Shown: positions 19,432 to 28,987, counted from the stretch's first letter. The stretch: 64,000 nucleotides of DNA from Synechococcus sp. ATX 2A4 (GCF_024346375.1 NZ_JAGQCV010000001.1:62001-126000); one strand, 5' to 3'. A program made the numbers and translations. Notes: generated by a model from the sequence alone, not told the origin.

Positions 19432-20706
19432 GTGATCAGCATCCCCAACTGCATCGGTGGGTCCGCGCGCGGGGCCCTGCTCCTCCTCCTGCCCCTGTCG
19501 GCGGCCTGCCAGGCCAGACCCCTCAGCGGCCCGCAGCCAGACGCCTCAGCCCTTGAGGCCGCCTCGCCCGGGGCGCCGGTGGTGGAGGCCGCGGCTGGTG
19601 CCCGGCCGCCCCTGCTGCTCAGCCCCGAGGCGCCGCGTGATGCGGTGCGTCAGGTGCCGGTGGTTGGGGGGCTGGAGCACCCGTGGTCGGTGGCGTGGCT
19701 GCCGAGCGGTGATCTGCTGATCACCGAGCGACCCGGCCGGCTGCGGCTGGTGCGCAACGGCCGCCTCGATCCCACCCCGATCGCCGGGGTGCCGGAGGTG
19801 TTGGCGCGGGGCCAGGGCGGGCTGCTGGATGTGGCGGTGCATCCGCGCTTCGCCGACAACGGGCTGGTGTATCTCACCTATGCCGCCGGCACGGAAGCGG
19901 CGAATCACACCCGCCTGGCCCGGGCCCGCTTCAACGGACGCGCGCTGCAGGATCTGCAGGTGATCTTCGAGGTGCCCCAGCGCAAGGCGGGCGGCCAGCA
20001 CTTCGGCTCCCGCCTGCTGTGGCTGCCCGATGGCACCCTGCTGCTGGCGATCGGCGACGGCGGCAACCCACCGGTGCAGCTCGACGGGGCCCTGATCCGT
20101 GTGCAGGCCCAGAACCGTGCCAGTGCTCTCGGCAAGATCGTGCACCTAACCGACGCGGGCCGACCGGTGCGCGCTGCCGCTCTTGCCGGCGATCCCGGTG
20201 CTCTGCCAGGGTTGTGGAGCCTGGGCCATCGCAACATCCAGGGCCTCGCCTACGACCGCGGCCGCGGGCGGGTGTGGGCCACCGAGCACGGCGCCCAGGG
20301 CGGTGACGAGCTCAACAGCCCCAGGGCTGGGGCGAACTTCGGCTGGCCTGTGGTGACCCACAGCCGCGAATACTTCGGCCCGGCGATCTCAGCCGCCACC
20401 GGCTCGCCCCGTTTCGTGGATCCAGAGTTGGTGTGGACCCCGGCAATCGCCCCCTCGGGGTTGGTGGTGTACGACAGCGAGCGGATGCCGGCCTGGCGCG
20501 GCCAGCTGTTTGCCGGTGGCCTGGTGTCGCAGGCGGTGCACCGCCTCACGCTCGATGCCGGCGGCCGGGTGAGCGGCCAGCACCGCATCGACATCGGCGC
20601 GCGGGTGCGCGATGTGCGCCAGGGGCCGGATGGTTTCCTCTACGTGCTCACCGATGCCCCGAGCGATGGCCAGCTGATCCGCCTGGAGCCTGCCGCGCCC
20701 TCCTGA
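19432..20706 (+). CDS. PQQ-dependent sugar dehydrogenase family lipoprotein
   Basis: A 424-aa secreted six-bladed beta-propeller protein of the soluble aldose dehydrogenase (Asd/YliI) family. The N-terminus has a hydrophobic signal ending in LPLSAAC, a lipobox candidate. Family motifs are GLEHPWSVAWLPSGDLLITE, GQGGLLDVAVHPRFADNG, QHFGSRLLWLPDGTLLLAIGDGG and GHRNIQGLAYD with ATEHGAQGGDELN. The enzyme oxidises aldose sugars with PQQ in the periplasm, if the host has PQQ. A GTG at 19432 is preferred because it places the signal peptide at the N-terminus; the open frame reaches 19348, inside sdhC. Confidence 0.87.
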   Translation: MISIPNCIGGSARGALLLLLPLSAACQARPLSGPQPDASALEAASPGAPVVEAAAGARPPLLLSPEAPRDAVRQVPVVGGLEHPWSVAWLPSGDLLITERPGRLRLVRNGRLDPTPIAGVPEVLARGQGGLLDVAVHPRFADNGLVYLTYAAGTEAANHTRLARARFNGRALQDLQVIFEVPQRKAGGQHFGSRLLWLPDGTLLLAIGDGGNPPVQLDGALIRVQAQNRASALGKIVHLTDAGRPVRAAALAGDPGALPGLWSLGHRNIQGLAYDRGRGRVWATEHGAQGGDELNSPRAGANFGWPVVTHSREYFGPAISAATGSPRFVDPELVWTPAIAPSGLVVYDSERMPAWRGQLFAGGLVSQAVHRLTLDAGGRVSGQHRIDIGARVRDVRQGPDGFLYVLTDAPSDGQLIRLEPAAPS

Positions 20707-20824
20707 TCCAGAGCGGCGCCGCACCGCCAGGGCTCAGCCAGGCGGTCTGCTGTGGCTGCCGTTCAGCCCCCGGGGCGCCGTCTGGGGCGGCCTTTGGGCT
20801 GCTGCTGGGCACCCTGGCTGCCTG

Positions 20825-21838
20825 TCAGATCTCGATCGCCAGCTTCCCCTTCACCTGCCGGGCTTCGAGGCGGCGCACGGCGTCCGGCAACTTGTCGAGC
20901 GGGTAGCGCCCATCGATCCAGGGCCTGAGCTGCCCGGCTTCCACCAGCTCCTTCAGCACCAGCAGATCCGCCCGCTTCGGCTGCTGCATCACCGCCACCA
21001 CCTTGCGGCGGCGCAGCCTGGAGAACAGGGGGCCGAGCAACAAAGCGCGCATCAGCCGGCTGAAGTCGCCCCCCACCAACACGTAGGTGCCGGCGGGAGT
21101 GAGCAGGGGCAGCCAGGAGCGGATCGGCAGAAAGGCCGCCATGTCCACGATCAGATCGAAACGCTGGGCCTGGCGGCGCAGATCGGCGGGCCCCAGATCG
21201 CTCACGTGATCGGCGCCCAGCGCCAGCACCATCGCCTGGTTCTGGGCCCGGCAGACCCCGGTGACCACCGCGCCGAAGGCCTTGGCGATCTGTACGGCAT
21301 ACGAACCCACGCCCCCGGAGGCGCCGTGGATCAGCACGCGCTGTCCCGCCTGCAGCCGGCCCGCGTCGCGCAATGCCTGCAGGGCGGTGAGCGCCGACAC
21401 CGGCAGCACCGCCGCTTCCGCGAAGCTGCTGTCGGCGGGCATGGGCGCCAGGGCCGTGGCGGGGGCGCAGACGTAGTCCGCAAAGGCACCGAAACCCGCT
21501 TCCGACAGATCACCGAACACCGCCTCCCCCACCTGCACGCCTGTCACCGAAGCGCCCACCGCCGCCACTTCACCGGCGAAGTCGGTGCCGATGGTGGAGA
21601 TGGAGGGGGTGCGCAGACCGCCATAAATCAGCCGGCTGATGAAGGGGTCGCCCCGCATCAGATGCCAGTCGCCGGCATGCACGGCGCTGGCCCGGACCCG
21701 CACCAGCACCTGATCGTCGGCCGGAACGGGCCTGGGCACCCGCTCCAGGCGCAGCACCTCAGGCGGGCCGTAGCGGCGCTGCACGATCGCCCGCATGGTG
21801 TCTGGAGGCACGGGTTCGGGCCGCGAGGGTGCCGGCAT
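20825..21838 (-). CDS. Zinc-independent MDR-family NAD(P)H oxidoreductase (quinone-reductase-like)
   Basis: A 337-aa medium-chain dehydrogenase/reductase. The N-terminal GroES-like domain (MRAIVQRRYGPPEVLRLE, GTDFAGEVAAVG) is followed by a Rossmann domain with VLIHGASGGVGSYAVQIAKAFGA. The cysteine-rich structural zinc loop of alcohol dehydrogenases is missing, as in quinone oxidoreductases and alkenal reductases. The ATG at 21838 is used; 21796 (MRAIVQ) is also plausible. It is divergent from the glycoside hydrolase gene and convergent with the sugar dehydrogenase. Confidence 0.9.
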   Translation of the reverse strand: MPAPSRPEPVPPDTMRAIVQRRYGPPEVLRLERVPRPVPADDQVLVRVRASAVHAGDWHLMRGDPFISRLIYGGLRTPSISTIGTDFAGEVAAVGASVTGVQVGEAVFGDLSEAGFGAFADYVCAPATALAPMPADSSFAEAAVLPVSALTALQALRDAGRLQAGQRVLIHGASGGVGSYAVQIAKAFGAVVTGVCRAQNQAMVLALGADHVSDLGPADLRRQAQRFDLIVDMAAFLPIRSWLPLLTPAGTYVLVGGDFSRLMRALLLGPLFSRLRRRKVVAVMQQPKRADLLVLKELVEAGQLRPWIDGRYPLDKLPDAVRRLEARQVKGKLAIEI

Positions 21839-21990
21839 GGTGTCACGGCCGCCGATGCCGGCTGGGGAGGCCAGGTGCGCTTGCCTGTGTGTCGGCCATG
21901 ACAGAGCCGCAACAAAGCGGCACAATTCGCGCTCCCGATCGGGAGGGCGGGATCACCGATCCGCTCCCTCAGCCTGCCCTGGCCCCGCCG

Positions 21991-23301
21991 ATGCCCTGCT
22001 TCAGACACCGTTGGCTGCAACGCCTGGCTCTCGCGCTTTTGGCCGTCGTGGCGATGGTGCTGCCGGGATTCGCCTTGGGGTCGTTTCCGCCACCTCCGCC
22101 ACCACCGCCGCCTGCCCGCAGCTTCGGGCCCAGTGCACCGCCGCCGCCGCCGCCCGCCGCCGCGACTCCGGGGACTCTGGCGGCTCCGGCAGCTCCGTCG
22201 GCTTCTGTGGGGCAATCGCGCCCGTTCAGCCTGAACCGCGCCGAGATCCGCGGCGTCTGGATGACCGGCAACGACATGCCGGTGCTGCGGGATCGCGACC
22301 GGATGCGGCTGGCGGTGGAGCAATTGGCGCGGCTTAACTTCAACACCATCTATCCGGTGGTGTGGAACAGCGGCTTCGCCTATTACGCCAGTGCTTCCGT
22401 CCAGCGGCGCGGCATTCAGTCGTTCACGTTTCGCGGCCTGCAGGGGCAGGACGTTCTCGCCGAGTTGATCCAGGCGGGCCATGCCAAGGGCCTGCTGGTG
22501 ATTCCCTGGTTCGAGTTCGGCTTCATGGCCCCGCCCGGATCGGAGCTGGCCCGCTTGCATCCGCACTGGCTCACCCGCAAACAGGACGGCGGCCTGACCT
22601 CGATCAGTGCCGCCGGCGAAGTGGTGTGGCTGAACCCACTGCATCCCCAGGTGCAGGCGTTCATCCTGGAGCTGGTGCAGGAAATCATCAGCCAATACGA
22701 CGGCGACGGCATCCAGTTCGACGATCACATGAGCCTGCCGAGTGACTTCGGCTACGACGACGTCACGACGGCGATGTACCGAAAAGAAACCAAGAAGGCT
22801 CCACCCAGCAATCCACGCGATCCGGCCTGGTTGAAGTGGCGCGCCGACAAGATCAGTGACTTCATGCAGCAGGTGCATGACACCGTTCATGCGGCGAAAC
22901 CATCGGCGGTGCTGTCTGTTTCGCCGAACTACTACGATTTCGCCTACAAACTGCAGCTCCAGGATTGGCTCGGCTGGATCCGGCGCGGCCTCGTGGATGA
23001 GCTGGTGGTGCAGCTGTACCGCCCCGATCTTGATTCCTTTCTGCCTTTGCTGGCTGAAGCGGCCCTGCTGGAATCGCGCACCAGAATCCCCACGGCGGTG
23101 GCGATCATGTCCGGCCAGCGCCAGCGCCTCGTTCCGATGGAGCTGATTCAGGCCCAGGTGAATGCGGCGCGGGAGCGCCAGCTCGGTGTGGCCTTCTTCT
23201 ACTTCGAAACCCTCTGGGACCGGGCTGTTGAACCGCTCAGCGAGCGCAAGCTGGCCTTCCAGCAGTTGTTCACGGCCCCGGCTCCCCGCAACTTGATTTA
23301 A
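21991..23301 (+). CDS. GHL10/DUF187-type glycoside hydrolase, secreted
   Basis: A 436-aa exported protein. A basic N-terminus and hydrophobic core (LALALLAVVAMVLPGFALG) form a signal peptide, followed by a proline-rich linker with runs of nine and seven prolines. The catalytic (beta/alpha)8 region starts at RAEIRGVWMTGNDMPVL. It includes LARLNFNTIYPVVWNSGFAYY, the acidic segment YDGDGIQFDDHMSLPSDFGY and VDELVVQLYRPD, features of the GHL10 family, whose members act on glycans possibly linked to peptidoglycan or extracellular polysaccharide. The ATG at 21991 begins the signal peptide; the ATG at 21898 would add 31 residues. Confidence 0.87.
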   Translation: MPCFRHRWLQRLALALLAVVAMVLPGFALGSFPPPPPPPPPARSFGPSAPPPPPPAAATPGTLAAPAAPSASVGQSRPFSLNRAEIRGVWMTGNDMPVLRDRDRMRLAVEQLARLNFNTIYPVVWNSGFAYYASASVQRRGIQSFTFRGLQGQDVLAELIQAGHAKGLLVIPWFEFGFMAPPGSELARLHPHWLTRKQDGGLTSISAAGEVVWLNPLHPQVQAFILELVQEIISQYDGDGIQFDDHMSLPSDFGYDDVTTAMYRKETKKAPPSNPRDPAWLKWRADKISDFMQQVHDTVHAAKPSAVLSVSPNYYDFAYKLQLQDWLGWIRRGLVDELVVQLYRPDLDSFLPLLAEAALLESRTRIPTAVAIMSGQRQRLVPMELIQAQVNAARERQLGVAFFYFETLWDRAVEPLSERKLAFQQLFTAPAPRNLI

Positions 23302-23313
23302 GCTTCCCCGCGC

Positions 23314-24279
23314 TTAGGGATAAGCATTGGGCACAAAGAACTGTTCGTTCATCGGCGGGCGCTGGTAATCGCTGCCGCTCTTGCGCGGTGGCAACTCGAA
23401 GGGAGCTGGTGTCATGTCTTCGTAGGGCACCTTGCTTAGCAGATGGCGGATGCAGTTGAGGCGGGCTCGACGCTTGTCGTTGGCCTCCACCGTGAACCAA
23501 GGAGCTTCGGGGATGTTGGTGTGGGCGAACATCTCATCTTTCGCCTTGGAGAACTCCACCCAGCGATCACGCGACTCCAGATCCATCGGGCTCAACTTCC
23601 AGCGCCGGGCGGGATCTTCCAGCCGGGAGAGGAAACGGGCTTCCTGTTCTTCATCGCTCACTGAGAACCAGTATTTGATCAGGATGATGCCGCTGCGCAC
23701 CAGCATCCGCTCAAATTCCGGGCAGGAGAGCATGAATTCATCCACCTGCTCGGGCGCACAGAAGCCCATCACCTTTTCCACCCCGGCGCGGTTATACCAG
23801 CTGCGATCGAACAGCACGATCTCACCAGCGGAGGGGAAATTCTCCACATAGCGCTGGAAATACCACTGCGTTTTCTGCTGGTCGGAAGGGGTGCCGAGGG
23901 CCACCACATTGCAACCGCGTGGGTTTAGCGGCTCGGTGATGCGCTTGATCGTTCCACCCTTGCCGGCCGCATCCCGACCTTCGAAGAGCAGCACGAGCCT
24001 GTAGCCCACATGCTTGATCCAATACTGCATCTTCACCAGCTCCACCTGCAGGCGAGCCAGCTCTTTCTCGTAGAGCTTCTTGTCGAGTTTGGTCAAACGG
24101 CCTTCAGCGTGATCGGAGAAGTCGTCAAGGATCGGGGAAGGGCCGTAGGCATCTCCTGAGCCGAGGGGGTAAGCGAGCCCGGCGCCGTGGCGCTTCTTGT
24201 GGCCATTCTTGCCGGATTTGTGTTTCTTTGCTTTCTTGTCGTCTTTGAGTTTTTCTCCAGTTGATTTGTCCTTGGACAT
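23314..24279 (-). CDS. ppk2: Polyphosphate kinase 2
   Basis: A 321-aa PPK2-family enzyme that transfers phosphate between polyphosphate and nucleotides. Walker A is FEGRDAAGKGG, Walker B and lid are LFDRSWYNRAGVEKVMGF, and family segments include LNPRGCNVVALGTPSDQQKTQWYFQRY and KYWFSVSDEEQEARF. The first 35 residues are a lysine-rich, highly charged tail, an extension often seen in class-I PPK2 proteins that may bind polyphosphate or nucleic acid. It converges on the glycoside hydrolase with a 12-base gap. Confidence 0.94.
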   Translation of the reverse strand: MSKDKSTGEKLKDDKKAKKHKSGKNGHKKRHGAGLAYPLGSGDAYGPSPILDDFSDHAEGRLTKLDKKLYEKELARLQVELVKMQYWIKHVGYRLVLLFEGRDAAGKGGTIKRITEPLNPRGCNVVALGTPSDQQKTQWYFQRYVENFPSAGEIVLFDRSWYNRAGVEKVMGFCAPEQVDEFMLSCPEFERMLVRSGIILIKYWFSVSDEEQEARFLSRLEDPARRWKLSPMDLESRDRWVEFSKAKDEMFAHTNIPEAPWFTVEANDKRRARLNCIRHLLSKVPYEDMTPAPFELPPRKSGSDYQRPPMNEQFFVPNAYP

Positions 24280-24429
24280 CGGCTCACCTCGGATGCATTG
24301 TTTTTCTTTAGTCGATGCGCAGGTGCCATCAGTGCAACATTCACTACCGAGTCACCCCGGCTGCGCGCCTTTCAGCTGCCAGCAGAGCGGCAGCAACCCT
24401 CCACCCTGCCGCCGAGCGGTGAGCTTGGC

Positions 24430-24591
24430 TCAGCTGATGATCAACACCACCCCAAGCGCGGCCACCAGCAGCAGGATCGCGCCGGAGGCCAGCAGGGCAT
24501 GGTTGAGCGCATCGGCCCTGGTTTCGCCGAGCTGCATGGCCACCTCGTCGGCGTAGAGGTTGTCATGGTTTTCGAGGTCATGGGTGCGCAT
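24430..24591 (-). CDS. Small single-helix membrane protein (53 aa)
   Basis: A short open frame translated by hand. It has a polar, acidic N-terminus (MRTHDLENHDNLYADEVAMQ) followed by one C-terminal hydrophobic segment (LLVAALGVVLIIS) that would span the membrane with almost no tail. No family is recognised. The sharp polar/hydrophobic division, good codon use and a location between well-spaced genes support a real tail-anchored small protein. Confidence 0.55.
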   Translation of the reverse strand: MRTHDLENHDNLYADEVAMQLGETRADALNHALLASGAILLLVAALGVVLIIS

Positions 24592-24730
24592 GGGGTCCCT
24601 CGTCGGTTAGCGGTGGGGGCGCCGCTGCGGCACCCTCTGGGTTAACCCTAAAAACAGTGCTCGGCGGCGTCCAGCGATCCATACCCGGCGTCACGAACCC
24701 CCTCCCCACGCTCTTCCGCCCGACCCGCCG

Positions 24731-25264
24731 ATGCTCGATTCCCTGCCCGATGGCCCTCAGTTGCTGGCGCTGGAGCTCCAGAGCCGCCGCAACGGCAGCG
24801 GCCTCAGCCGGCAGGCCCTGCAGGGCGTGTGGATCCTGCAGCGCACCTGGCCGCGGGGCCGCTCCCAGCCGGCGGACCTGGCCAGCACCCTCCTGCGCGC
24901 GCTCGGCGCCTCTCTCGCCCTGAGCGCCCCAGAGGCGGCGGTCCCATCAGCCGCCTCTGCAGGAGAAGAGGCGGCCCCGCTGGAGATCATCAACAGCGTG
25001 CGGCTAGGACCGCTGGAACTGCGCTTCTGCGGCGAAGCGCGGCTCCAGGGCCGGCGCCCCCTGCTGCTGTTTCGCTTCCTGCGCCTGCAGCTGCGGCTCG
25101 GCGCGCGCCCCTTGATCGATCGTCCGTTGCCCGCTGCCGCCCCCTTCAGCAGCCTGCCGGTGGCCGGCCTGCCGTTCTTTGCCCTGATCGCCGCCGACCC
25201 GGAGGGGATGTGGCTGGCGGCGCGGGGCAGGGGCGGCGGCCTTGCCCTCTGGCAACGGGCTTGA
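24731..25264 (+). CDS. Conserved-looking hypothetical protein
   Basis: A 177-aa soluble protein rich in Ala, Leu and Arg with no signal peptide or membrane segment. The N-terminal part (residues 1-60) looks helical and contains LQGVWILQRTWPRG. The C-terminal half has beta-type segments (NSVRLGPLELRFCGEARL, LFRFLRLQLRLGARPLI, FFALIAADPEGMWLAARGRGG). The pattern faintly recalls plastid-lipid-associated (fibrillin-like) proteins, but I cannot confirm that. It has no overlapping competitor gene and stands alone between ppk2 and the malic-enzyme unit. Confidence 0.6.
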   Translation: MLDSLPDGPQLLALELQSRRNGSGLSRQALQGVWILQRTWPRGRSQPADLASTLLRALGASLALSAPEAAVPSAASAGEEAAPLEIINSVRLGPLELRFCGEARLQGRRPLLLFRFLRLQLRLGARPLIDRPLPAAAPFSSLPVAGLPFFALIAADPEGMWLAARGRGGGLALWQRA

Positions 25265-25369
25265 GCCCACCCGCCAAAAGCCAGTGCCCGACCCGGGCCG
25301 GAGCGTTGGCGTGGGCACAGCCAGCGGCCCCGATCCCGCTCAGGATCTTGCACACTGAACCCTGTCGTG

Positions 25370-25594
25370 ATGGTTCCTGCCCTGCCCGGATCACCTGTCC
25401 AGCGGATGTACCGGCTCGTTGATCCCCAGGGACAGCCTCACCCCGTGCTCGATGAGGCGTACGACTCCATGGAGGCGGCCTGGGAGGCGGCCTGCGGCTG
25501 GTGGGAGGAGCAGCGGGGTGGTCCGGTCGGGATCGGCCTGGAGGTCAGCACCGGCTGCGGTGACTGGCGTACGCTCCGGCATCCCGGCTGCTGA
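25370..25594 (+). CDS. Small hypothetical protein (74 aa)
   Basis: A short acidic protein with YRLVDPQGQPHPVLDEAYDSMEAAWEAACGWW split over its first half and a Cys/Gly-rich end. Tryptophan and acidic content and a compact fold are evident; function is not. The ATG at 25370 follows an in-frame GTG at 25367; an ATG at 25406 (MYRLVDPQ) is also possible. It ends 7 bases before the malic-enzyme start, so the two may be co-transcribed. Confidence 0.6.
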   Translation: MVPALPGSPVQRMYRLVDPQGQPHPVLDEAYDSMEAAWEAACGWWEEQRGGPVGIGLEVSTGCGDWRTLRHPGC

Positions 25595-25601
25595 GGGGCC
25601 G

Positions 25602-27311
25602 TTGAGCGCCACACCTTTGCCCACGTCTGCGCCCCTGGCCACCAGCCTGCGCGGGCGCCAGCTGCTCGCCGATCCCCAGTTCAACAAAGGCACGGCCTTC
25701 AGCCGGGCGGAGCGGCTCCAGCTGGGCCTCGAGGGGTTGTTGCCCCATGCCGTGGAATCGCTCGACATCCAGGTGGCCCGGGCGTGGAAGGCCTTCTGCA
25801 GCCTGGCCAGCGACATGGAGAAGTTCCGCTTTGCCCATGGCCTGCGCCAGACCAACAGCACCCTGTTCCACCGGTTTCTGGCCGATCACATCGAAGCGGT
25901 GCTGCCGATCGTGTACACCCCCACGGTGGGCACGGCGATCCAGCGCTTCAGCCTCGATTACCGCAGCCCCGCCGGCGGGGTGTTCCTGGCGGCGGCCGAT
26001 CAGGACCGCTTCGCGGCGGTGCTGCGGCAGGCGGCCAGCGGGCCGATCGATCTGATCCTCGTCACCGATGCGCAGGGCATCCTCGGCATCGGCGACCAGG
26101 GGGTGGGCGGCATTGAGATCTGCCAGGGCAAGCTGGCCGTGTACACCCTCTGCGCGGGGCTCGATCCGCACCGGGCGCTCCCGGTGGTGCTCGATGTGGG
26201 CACCGACCGCCCCGAGCTGCTCGACGACCCCCTCTATCCCGGCAGCCACCAACCGCGCCTGGCCGGCGCCGCCTACGACGCCCTGATCGCCCGCTTCGTG
26301 CAGGCCGTCACCGAGGTGTTTCCGGGGGCCCTGCTGCACTGGGAGGATTTCGGCGCGGGCAATGCCCACCGCAACCTGGCCCGTTACCGGCAGCAGCTGC
26401 CCAGCTTCAACGACGACATCCAGGGCACCCGGGGCGTGGCCTGCGCCGTGGTGGCGGCCGCCTCGCAGGGGGCCGGGGTGCCGCTCGCGGAGCATCGCAT
26501 CGTGGTGTTCGGCGCCGGCACCGCCGGCTGCGGCATCGCCGATGGCCTGGTGCGGCTGCTGCAGCGCGGCGGCCTTTCGGCTGAGGAGGCGCGCCGCCGC
26601 CTGTGGCTGGTCGATCGCTACGGCCTGGTGCACACGGGTCAGCTGCCGGAGCAGATCCCGGAGATGGCCAGGGCGATGGCGCGCCCGCTGGCCGAGCTGG
26701 AGGCCTTCCGCCGCGACGCCGACGGCGCGATCGGCTTGATGGAGGTGGTGCAGCGCGTCTGCCCCACCGTGCTGATCGGCACCTCCACGGTGGCGGGTGC
26801 CTTCAGCCAGCCGGTGGTGGAGAGCATGGCCGCCGCAGTGGAGCGGCCGATCATCCTGCCGCTGTCGAATCCGACCCGGCTGGCGGAGGCCCAACCGGCT
26901 GATCTGCTGCGCTGGAGTGAGGGCCGCGCCCTGGTGGCCACCGGCAGCCCGTTTGCAGCGGTGGAGGTGGGGGGGCGGCTGCGCCGCATCGGCCAGTGCA
27001 ACAACTGCTTCCTGTTCCCCGGCCTGGGTTTCGCCTGCGTGGCGGTGGGAGCCACCGAAGTGAGCGAAACGATGATCGATGCGGGCCTCGAAGCGCTGGC
27101 GCGGCGCATCCCGGCCTGGAGCGATCCTGAGGCGCCGCTCATGCCCGAACTCACCGAGGTGGCGGCCGTTTCCACGGCAGTGGCGGAAGCGGTGGCCCTG
27201 GCGGCGGTGGAGGCGGGTGTGGCCCGCTACGCCAGCACAGCCGCAGCTGCGCTTGCCTGCCTGGAGCAGGCCCGCTGGCACCCCACCTACCGCGCGGTGG
27301 TGGGGGCCTGA
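25602..27311 (+). CDS. Malic enzyme (NAD-type, long form)
   Basis: A 569-aa decarboxylating malate dehydrogenase converting malate to pyruvate, CO2 and NAD(P)H. Landmarks are the N-terminal KGTAFSRAERLQLGLEGLLP, the catalytic tyrosine region VLPIVYTPTVGTAIQRFS, the metal site around LHWEDFGAGNAHRNL and PSFNDDIQGTRGVA, the Rossmann motif VFGAGTAGCGIADGLVRL, and IILPLSNPTRLAEA. Length fits the 60-kDa class. The open frame begins at 25419, but similarity starts near the TTG at 25602, which follows the small gene by 7 bases. The cofactor (NAD or NADP) is not decided from sequence reading. Confidence 0.93.
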   Translation: MSATPLPTSAPLATSLRGRQLLADPQFNKGTAFSRAERLQLGLEGLLPHAVESLDIQVARAWKAFCSLASDMEKFRFAHGLRQTNSTLFHRFLADHIEAVLPIVYTPTVGTAIQRFSLDYRSPAGGVFLAAADQDRFAAVLRQAASGPIDLILVTDAQGILGIGDQGVGGIEICQGKLAVYTLCAGLDPHRALPVVLDVGTDRPELLDDPLYPGSHQPRLAGAAYDALIARFVQAVTEVFPGALLHWEDFGAGNAHRNLARYRQQLPSFNDDIQGTRGVACAVVAAASQGAGVPLAEHRIVVFGAGTAGCGIADGLVRLLQRGGLSAEEARRRLWLVDRYGLVHTGQLPEQIPEMARAMARPLAELEAFRRDADGAIGLMEVVQRVCPTVLIGTSTVAGAFSQPVVESMAAAVERPIILPLSNPTRLAEAQPADLLRWSEGRALVATGSPFAAVEVGGRLRRIGQCNNCFLFPGLGFACVAVGATEVSETMIDAGLEALARRIPAWSDPEAPLMPELTEVAAVSTAVAEAVALAAVEAGVARYASTAAAALACLEQARWHPTYRAVVGA

Positions 27312-27339
27312 GCGAAACAAGCCGCGGGGAGAGCCGGGT

Positions 27340-27621
27340 TCAGAGCTCCTCTTCCACCCCCGGCAGCACGGTGCAATCGCTCATCGGGTAGCTGACGCAG
27401 AGCAGGGCGAAACCCTGGGCGATCTGGTCGTCATCGAGGAAGCTCTGGTCGGATTGATCCACACTGCCGGCCAGGATCTTGCCGGCGCAGGTGCTGCAGG
27501 CACCGGCACGGCAGGAGTAGGGCAGGTCGATGCCCTGCTCTTCTGCGGCATCGAGGATGTACTGGTCATCGGGGCAATCGAAGGTCTTGCCGCCTTCCAT
27601 CGTGATCGCGTAGGTGGCCAT
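27340..27621 (-). CDS. Plant-type [2Fe-2S] ferredoxin
   Basis: A 93-aa ferredoxin. The cluster ligands are Cys37, Cys42 and Cys45 in [11 protein letters not shown] and Cys75 in ALLCVSYP. The acidic C-terminus and [20 protein letters not shown] match photosynthetic ferredoxins that accept electrons from photosystem I. It differs somewhat from the usual PetF N-terminus, so it may be a minor paralog. It is divergent from the transhydrogenase operon, with about 200 bases between for both promoters. Confidence 0.93.
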   Translation of the reverse strand: MATYAITMEGGKTFDCPDDQYILDAAEEQGIDLPYSCRAGACSTCAGKILAGSVDQSDQSFLDDDQIAQGFALLCVSYPMSDCTVLPGVEEEL

Positions 27622-27823
27622 GGTGAGGTCGGCGTGGATGACCCACTGGATTTAGGGAGCCGATCGCGGCGCGGATGTGCGGGCCGCTACGGATTGCCGT
27701 GGCACGCACGCTTGCCAACAACGGCAGGAACGCATGTGGTGGCATGAACACACGGACCGGCCCCGCTGGCTCCCGGCGGACCTCCTGCTCTTTACATGGT
27801 TAACCGTGTGGAGGGAGTGAAAC

Positions 27824-28987
27824 GTGATCAGGGTCTGGATCCCGGCGGAGAGGAGCCCCAGCGAACGACGGGTGGCCGCAACGCCGGACACCACCCGCCG
27901 CCTTGGGGACAAGGGCTGCGCGGTGGCGATCGAGAGTGGCGCCGGCCAGCAGGCGGGCTACGGCGACGACAGCTTCGCGGCCAGCGGCGCGGAGATCCTG
28001 CCCGCCGGCGCCGCCGAGGGCTGGGAGCAGGCCGATGTGGTGCTCACGGTGGCGCCACCGCGGCTGGAAGCCGATGGCGGCCCCGGCCACGTGGAGCGTC
28101 TGCGGGCCGGCAGCCTGCTGATGGGCCTGCTGGAGCCCTATCAGAACCGACCCTTGATCGAGCGGCTCTCCAGCCAGGGCGTCTCGGCGCTGGCGCTGGA
28201 GCTGCTGCCCCGCATCAGCCGGGCCCAGACGATGGATGCCCTCTCCTCGCAGGCCAACATCGCCGGCTACAAGGCGGTGCTGCTGGCCGCGGCAGAGCTG
28301 GATCGCTTCTTCCCGATGCTGATGACCGCCGCCGGCACGGTGCAACCGGCCAAGGTGGTGGTGCTCGGCGCCGGCGTGGCCGGCCTGCAGGCGGTGGCCA
28401 CGGCCCGCCGCCTCGGCGCGGTGGTGAAGGTGAGCGATGTGCGGCCTGCCGCCAAGGAGCAGGTGGAATCACTCGGCGCCCGCTTCATCGATCCGCCCGA
28501 ACGTGATGCCCCCGGTGAGGCCGGCGGCTATGCCCGTGAGGCCGGCCTGGCGTTCCTTGAAGCGCAGCGCCAGCAGCTGGCGGTGCACCTGGCTGAAGCC
28601 GATGCCGTGATCACCACGGCGCTGGTGCCGGGCCGTCCGGCACCGCTGCTGATCACGGAGCAGATGCTCGCTGTGATGCGGCCGGGTTCGGTGGTGGTGG
28701 ATCTGGCGGTGGGCCAGGGCGGCAATGTGGCCGGCAGCCAGGCCGACACCACCGTCGACATCGGCGGGGTGCGGGTGATCGGCGCCGGCCAGTTGCCGGC
28801 CTCGGTGCCGCAGCACGCCAGTGCGCTGTATGCACGCAATGTGTCGGCACTGCTGGAGCAGCTGCTGATCGACGACCTGCTCACCATTACCCCGGAGGAC
28901 CCCCTGCTGGACCCCTGCCTGATCACCCACGCCGGCACCTGCCGTCGCCTCGATCTCTGGCCGGCGCTGGTGGAGGTGGCGGCATGA
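27824..28987 (+). CDS. pntA: NAD(P) transhydrogenase alpha subunit, part 1 (PntAA)
   Basis: A 387-aa soluble NAD(H)-binding component (dI). Motifs are IPAERSPSERRVAATPDTTRRL, LSSQANIAGYKAVLLAA, the dinucleotide fold VVVLGAGVAGLQAVATARRLGA and VVDLAVGQGGNVAGS. The GTG start at 27824 has a GAGGGAG ribosome-binding site 7 bases upstream. The proton-pumping complex moves hydride between NADH and NADP. The alpha chain is split into two genes, as in cyanobacteria and many alphaproteobacteria. The stop overlaps the start of pntAB by 4 bases. Confidence 0.95.
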   Translation: MIRVWIPAERSPSERRVAATPDTTRRLGDKGCAVAIESGAGQQAGYGDDSFAASGAEILPAGAAEGWEQADVVLTVAPPRLEADGGPGHVERLRAGSLLMGLLEPYQNRPLIERLSSQGVSALALELLPRISRAQTMDALSSQANIAGYKAVLLAAAELDRFFPMLMTAAGTVQPAKVVVLGAGVAGLQAVATARRLGAVVKVSDVRPAAKEQVESLGARFIDPPERDAPGEAGGYAREAGLAFLEAQRQQLAVHLAEADAVITTALVPGRPAPLLITEQMLAVMRPGSVVVDLAVGQGGNVAGSQADTTVDIGGVRVIGAGQLPASVPQHASALYARNVSALLEQLLIDDLLTITPEDPLLDPCLITHAGTCRRLDLWPALVEVAA

